Shown here piece after piece: positions 61,400 to 64,000 of a stretch of 64,000 bases of DNA. The DNA is from Herbidospora solisilvae (GTDB lineage: Bacteria; Actinomycetota; Actinomycetes; Streptosporangiales; Streptosporangiaceae), in the NCBI RefSeq assembly GCF_009901565.1, contig NZ_WXEW01000001.1, positions 434,001 through 498,000 of the forward strand, written 5' to 3'. Both the position numbers and the translations under genes were made by a program. The notes beneath the pieces were generated by a model that searched no databases, was not told where the DNA came from, and saw nothing but the letters and a program-made list of their open reading frames with translations. How positions within the stretch are numbered: the first letter of the stretch is position 1; each line of letters starts with the position of its first letter.

Positions 61400-63481
61400 G
61401 TGCTAGCCCAGGAGCGAAGGCTTGCCGCGATCGCCGCGGCGTCCGCCGCCGCCTTCCGGCACAGCGACTACCACCAGGTGCGTGCCGAGGACGTCGCCGA
61501 GCGGGTCCGGCTGCCCCGGGGCGGCGAGAAGGACACCGGCCGGTCCGCCGTATGGCTCTACAACGAGGTCCGCAGCCGCCGCGTCCTGGTCGCGCTCGCC
61601 GCCAAACACGCCTTCGACGAGTTCACCAGCGGCGAGAACACCCCCGAGCCGGTCACCTCGATGCTCGGCGCGGCCGAGTCGGTGGCCGCCGCGCTGCGCC
61701 GCATCGCCCGCTTCCACCAGGTCGAACGTTTCCTGCTCGCCCAGGTCAGGCTGGGCATCGGCGACATCTCCACCTCCGAGAAGCGCCCCTCGGCGGCGCA
61801 GACCCCGCCCGTCTGGCTCACCGGCACCTACGGCTCGGCCGCCGCCGCGGGCTGGGAGGGGCGCGTGACGGCGTACGCCGAATATCTCGCCCCCCGCCTC
61901 GACCAGGCCGCCCGCGCGGTCGCCGTGCCGCCGGAGAACTGGGCGAAGACCAGCGCCGAGCGCCTGTCCGAGCTGGCCTTCCGCGCCATGTCCGACGACG
62001 CCGACGCCCCCGCCGACCGCCAGGCCGAGGGACTGGCGGCCTACTGGCTGGCCCGCGACCTGATCCCGCTGACCGGCGAGTGGGCCGACCGCCTCCACGC
62101 CGCCGAGCGCACCGCCGAACTGGTCGAGAAGATCGGCCCCAACGGCCGTTCGCGCGCGAACGCGCTGGTCGTGGTCTTCCAGGTGCTCCTCGACAGCAGC
62201 CCCCTGCTGGCCCGCGCCGCCGAGGTCGGCGCCGAGCTGATCCCCCTGCTGGCGGGCTCCCCCGCCGACGCCGTGACCCTGTGCGACGTGACGTCGCGGC
62301 GCGGCCTGGCCCTGCTGCGGCTGGGCGACACCGCCGCCGCGCGGGGCTGCTTCGAGGAGTCGCGGCGCATCGCCGAGAAGCTGCCCGACTCGGCCGACCC
62401 GTCGTCGCTGATCGCCCGCGCCGAGCACAACCTGGCCGAACTCCTCGTCGACGAAGGCCACGCCGAGCAGGGCCGGGCGATCCTCGCCGACGTGGCCGGA
62501 CGCCGCAGCGCCGGGGTGCCGACGACCGGCGCCGGCCCGGCCTGGCGCCGCCACACCCTGACCCGGCAGGCCCTGGCCCGCGCCACCACGAGGGCGGGCC
62601 GGGTCGTCGAGGGCGTGCGGCTCGCCGAGGCCACCCTGACCGACCGCGAAGACCGCCTCGGCCAGGACAACGTGAACACCGCCTCGGCCCGGGTCACCCT
62701 GGCCGAGGCCCTGCTGGCCGCCGCCCACCCCGCCCAGGCCCGCCACCACCTGAGCGAGGCCATGCGCCTGCGCTCCCTCTACCTCCCCGGCGAGGGCTAC
62801 TGGCCCCAGTACGACCTGGTCCGCCTCGCCGAGATCGAATTGCACGCCGGCTTCCCCGCCCAGGCCGTCCGCCTCCTCGACGACGCGACCGTGACCACGA
62901 CGTGGTTCGCCGACCGCGTCTCCCCCCGGCTGCACGAGGAGGCCGTGCTGATCCGCTCGCTGGGCCTGACCGCCTCCGGCGAGGCCCTGACGGCCCTGTC
63001 CGACCTGGCCGAACTCCCCCAGACCAGGGCGGTGCTCCGCGCCCAGGCGACGGCCCGCCTGACCGTCGGCGACCCCGCCTCGGCCGCCCGCGTCCTCGAC
63101 GCCCTGGACCCCGGCGAGCCCGCTCCCGAGCAGGCCGAGACCCTGCTGATCCGCGCCCGCGCCGCCGCCGCCCTGGGCCGCGAGCAGGCCGCCGAAGAGG
63201 CCTGCCAGGCGATCCTGGCGCTGGCCGGCGACCAGATCGACGCCACCCACCCAACAGTGCTTGGCGCCCGCCTGGGCCTCGCCCTGCAACGTGTCCGCTC
63301 CGACCGGGCCGCGGAGGTCGGCGACCTGCTCGCTCCGCTGCTCGACCGCCGGGCCCTCGCGCACGGCAAACCGGCGCTGGGTGACGGGCATCCGCTGCTG
63401 GCAGAGGCCATGGCCCTGGCGGCACGGGCGGGCGCGCCGCCGGCGCGTGCGCCGGAGGACCAGCTGTGGGAGAACTTCTAG
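61400..63481 (+). CDS. TetR-type HTH fused to a large TPR-like domain
   Basis: 693 residues from a GTG at 61400, chosen because AGGGGG lies 9 nt upstream (ATG 61373 is in frame but has no ribosome site). Residues ~1-75 form a TetR-like HTH: ERRLAAIAAASAAAFRHSDY, RAEDVAERVRLPRGGEKDTG, then SAVWLYNEVRSRRVLVALAA with an unusually long insert in the HTH. A ~110-residue helical segment follows. From ~190 to the end are Ala/Leu/Arg-rich helix pairs like tetratricopeptide repeats (for example RGLALLRLGDTAAARGCFEE and ARAAAALGREQAAEEACQAI). It is probably a DNA-binding sensor acting on the palindrome at 61327-61359. Confidence 0.78.
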   Translation: MLAQERRLAAIAAASAAAFRHSDYHQVRAEDVAERVRLPRGGEKDTGRSAVWLYNEVRSRRVLVALAAKHAFDEFTSGENTPEPVTSMLGAAESVAAALRRIARFHQVERFLLAQVRLGIGDISTSEKRPSAAQTPPVWLTGTYGSAAAAGWEGRVTAYAEYLAPRLDQAARAVAVPPENWAKTSAERLSELAFRAMSDDADAPADRQAEGLAAYWLARDLIPLTGEWADRLHAAERTAELVEKIGPNGRSRANALVVVFQVLLDSSPLLARAAEVGAELIPLLAGSPADAVTLCDVTSRRGLALLRLGDTAAARGCFEESRRIAEKLPDSADPSSLIARAEHNLAELLVDEGHAEQGRAILADVAGRRSAGVPTTGAGPAWRRHTLTRQALARATTRAGRVVEGVRLAEATLTDREDRLGQDNVNTASARVTLAEALLAAAHPAQARHHLSEAMRLRSLYLPGEGYWPQYDLVRLAEIELHAGFPAQAVRLLDDATVTTTWFADRVSPRLHEEAVLIRSLGLTASGEALTALSDLAELPQTRAVLRAQATARLTVGDPASAARVLDALDPGEPAPEQAETLLIRARAAAALGREQAAEEACQAILALAGDQIDATHPTVLGARLGLALQRVRSDRAAEVGDLLAPLLDRRALAHGKPALGDGHPLLAEAMALAARAGAPPARAPEDQLWENF

Positions 63482-63675
63482 TTGAGTCAGCTCTCTATGA
63501 GTTGTTGAGCTGAGTAAAGTTCGCGTTGACGGCGTCGATCGGATCATGCACCTCGGCCCTCGAATTCAGCCGGACCGTGAACCTGGCGTCGGAGCACGGT
63601 TCGGTGGCGGCTGAACCGTTCTCAGGGGAGTGGTCGGGTTCAACCCTGGTTATAGCAGGCGGAATACTGCGGGGC

Positions 63676-64000
63676 GTGGAATCCACGTCCCTGATCTCGC
63701 CGACCCCCGCGCTCCCGATCGTGCTGGTTCTGATGGTCGCGGGTGGTGCCGTCGTGGCGGCGGCGGGAGGGCTCGGGCTGGGGTGGGCGGTGGTGCGGGC
63801 CTGCGTGCGGGCCGTGGTGCAGCTCGGGGTGGTGTCGCTGGTCATCGCCTGGGTGGTCGCGAACGGGTTCGCCGTCGCCGGGTTCATCCTGCTCATGTAC
63901 GTCTTCGCCGTCCACACCGCCGCCCGCAGGATCGGCACCCATTGGGCGGCGGTCCCGATCGCCGCGGGCAGTGCCCCGGTCCTCGTGCTCCTCACCGCCA
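63676..64000 (+). CDS. FetB-like (UPF0014) ABC-type permease, N-terminal part
   Basis: A GTG at 63676 opens a frame that runs off the right edge (108 codons visible). TM segments are PALPIVLVLMVAGGAVVAAA, VRACVRAVVQLGVVSLVIAW and FAVAGFILLMYVFAVHTAAR followed by RIGTHWAAVPIAAGSAPVLV. The RA-x-V-Q-L and T-A-x-R-R-I signatures resemble FetB/YbbM permeases linked to iron export. No ATPase partner (FetA) is visible in the window. The 63482-63675 spacer holds only a weak 7-bp hairpin (63487-63513). Confidence 0.65.
   Translation, partial: MESTSLISPTPALPIVLVLMVAGGAVVAAAGGLGLGWAVVRACVRAVVQLGVVSLVIAWVVANGFAVAGFILLMYVFAVHTAARRIGTHWAAVPIAAGSAPVLVLLTA

Noticed and set aside
63487-63513. Hairpin after the TPR regulator as a terminator
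   Set aside because: The stem is only 7 bp with a 13-nt loop and no T-run; too weak to list as a feature.

Overview
The window is very GC-rich (roughly 73 percent by eye) actinobacterial chromosome. GTG/TTG starts, many F420/FMN luciferase-like enzymes, IclR, TetR and CGNR regulators, a family 2B encapsulin and a fused CysNC all point to a filamentous actinomycete. Streptosporangiaceae-like is my best guess, but no rRNA or other marker fixes the genus. I saw no insertion sequence, tRNA, CRISPR array or attachment site.

Layout. 0-4 kb: the end of a large LuxR regulator, a degenerate AMP-binding protein with an IclR regulator and a perfect palindromic operator, and a gamma-butyrolactone-receptor-like TetR. 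4.2-8.1 kb: an operon of two cNMP-domain (family 2B) encapsulin shell genes followed by a polyprenyl diphosphate synthase, with a strong terminator hairpin between the two shell genes. 8.1-15.2 kb: a TauE/SafE permease, a lipoprotein, a 39-residue small ORF, a D-amino-acid-oxidase-like flavoenzyme, a two-TM protein / cupin / inositol-monophosphatase-like trio, a 2H phosphoesterase and an ArsB/SLC13-type transporter. 15.2-20.9 kb: one 1899-residue TIR - degenerate phosphoesterase - NACHT - pentapeptide - WD40 protein, resembling bacterial NLR-like immune proteins. 20.9-40.8 kb: mostly household metabolism. It includes an LLM-hemerythrin fusion, an MFS gene broken by an in-frame TGA near its start, SDR/acyl-CoA dehydrogenase genes with a TetR and its operator, a three-subunit molybdenum hydroxylase, phosphoglucomutase, and a CE1758/CE1759-type flavin pair.

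40.8-61 kb is a compact biosynthetic gene cluster. The leftward operon (53.4 to 40.8 kb) encodes an A-PCP-reductase NRPS, an MbtH-like protein, a C-A-PCP NRPS, a thioesterase, two acyl-CoA dehydrogenases, an aspartokinase paralogue, an MFS exporter and a CGNR regulator. The rightward genes encode an argininosuccinate-synthase-like ligase, an aldo/keto reductase, a sulfotransferase, and CysD plus CysNC, which make PAPS. Together they suggest a small peptide whose carboxyl is reduced to an aldehyde and then an alcohol and is O-sulfated. The sulfate may be kept, or may act as a leaving group for ring closure. A 10-bp element is shared by the NRPS/ArgG-like divergent promoter region and the cysD leader.

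61-64 kb: a TetR-HTH/TPR regulator preceded by a perfect 14-bp inverted repeat that also resembles an actinobacterial iron box, then the start of a FetB-like (UPF0014) permease cut by the window edge.
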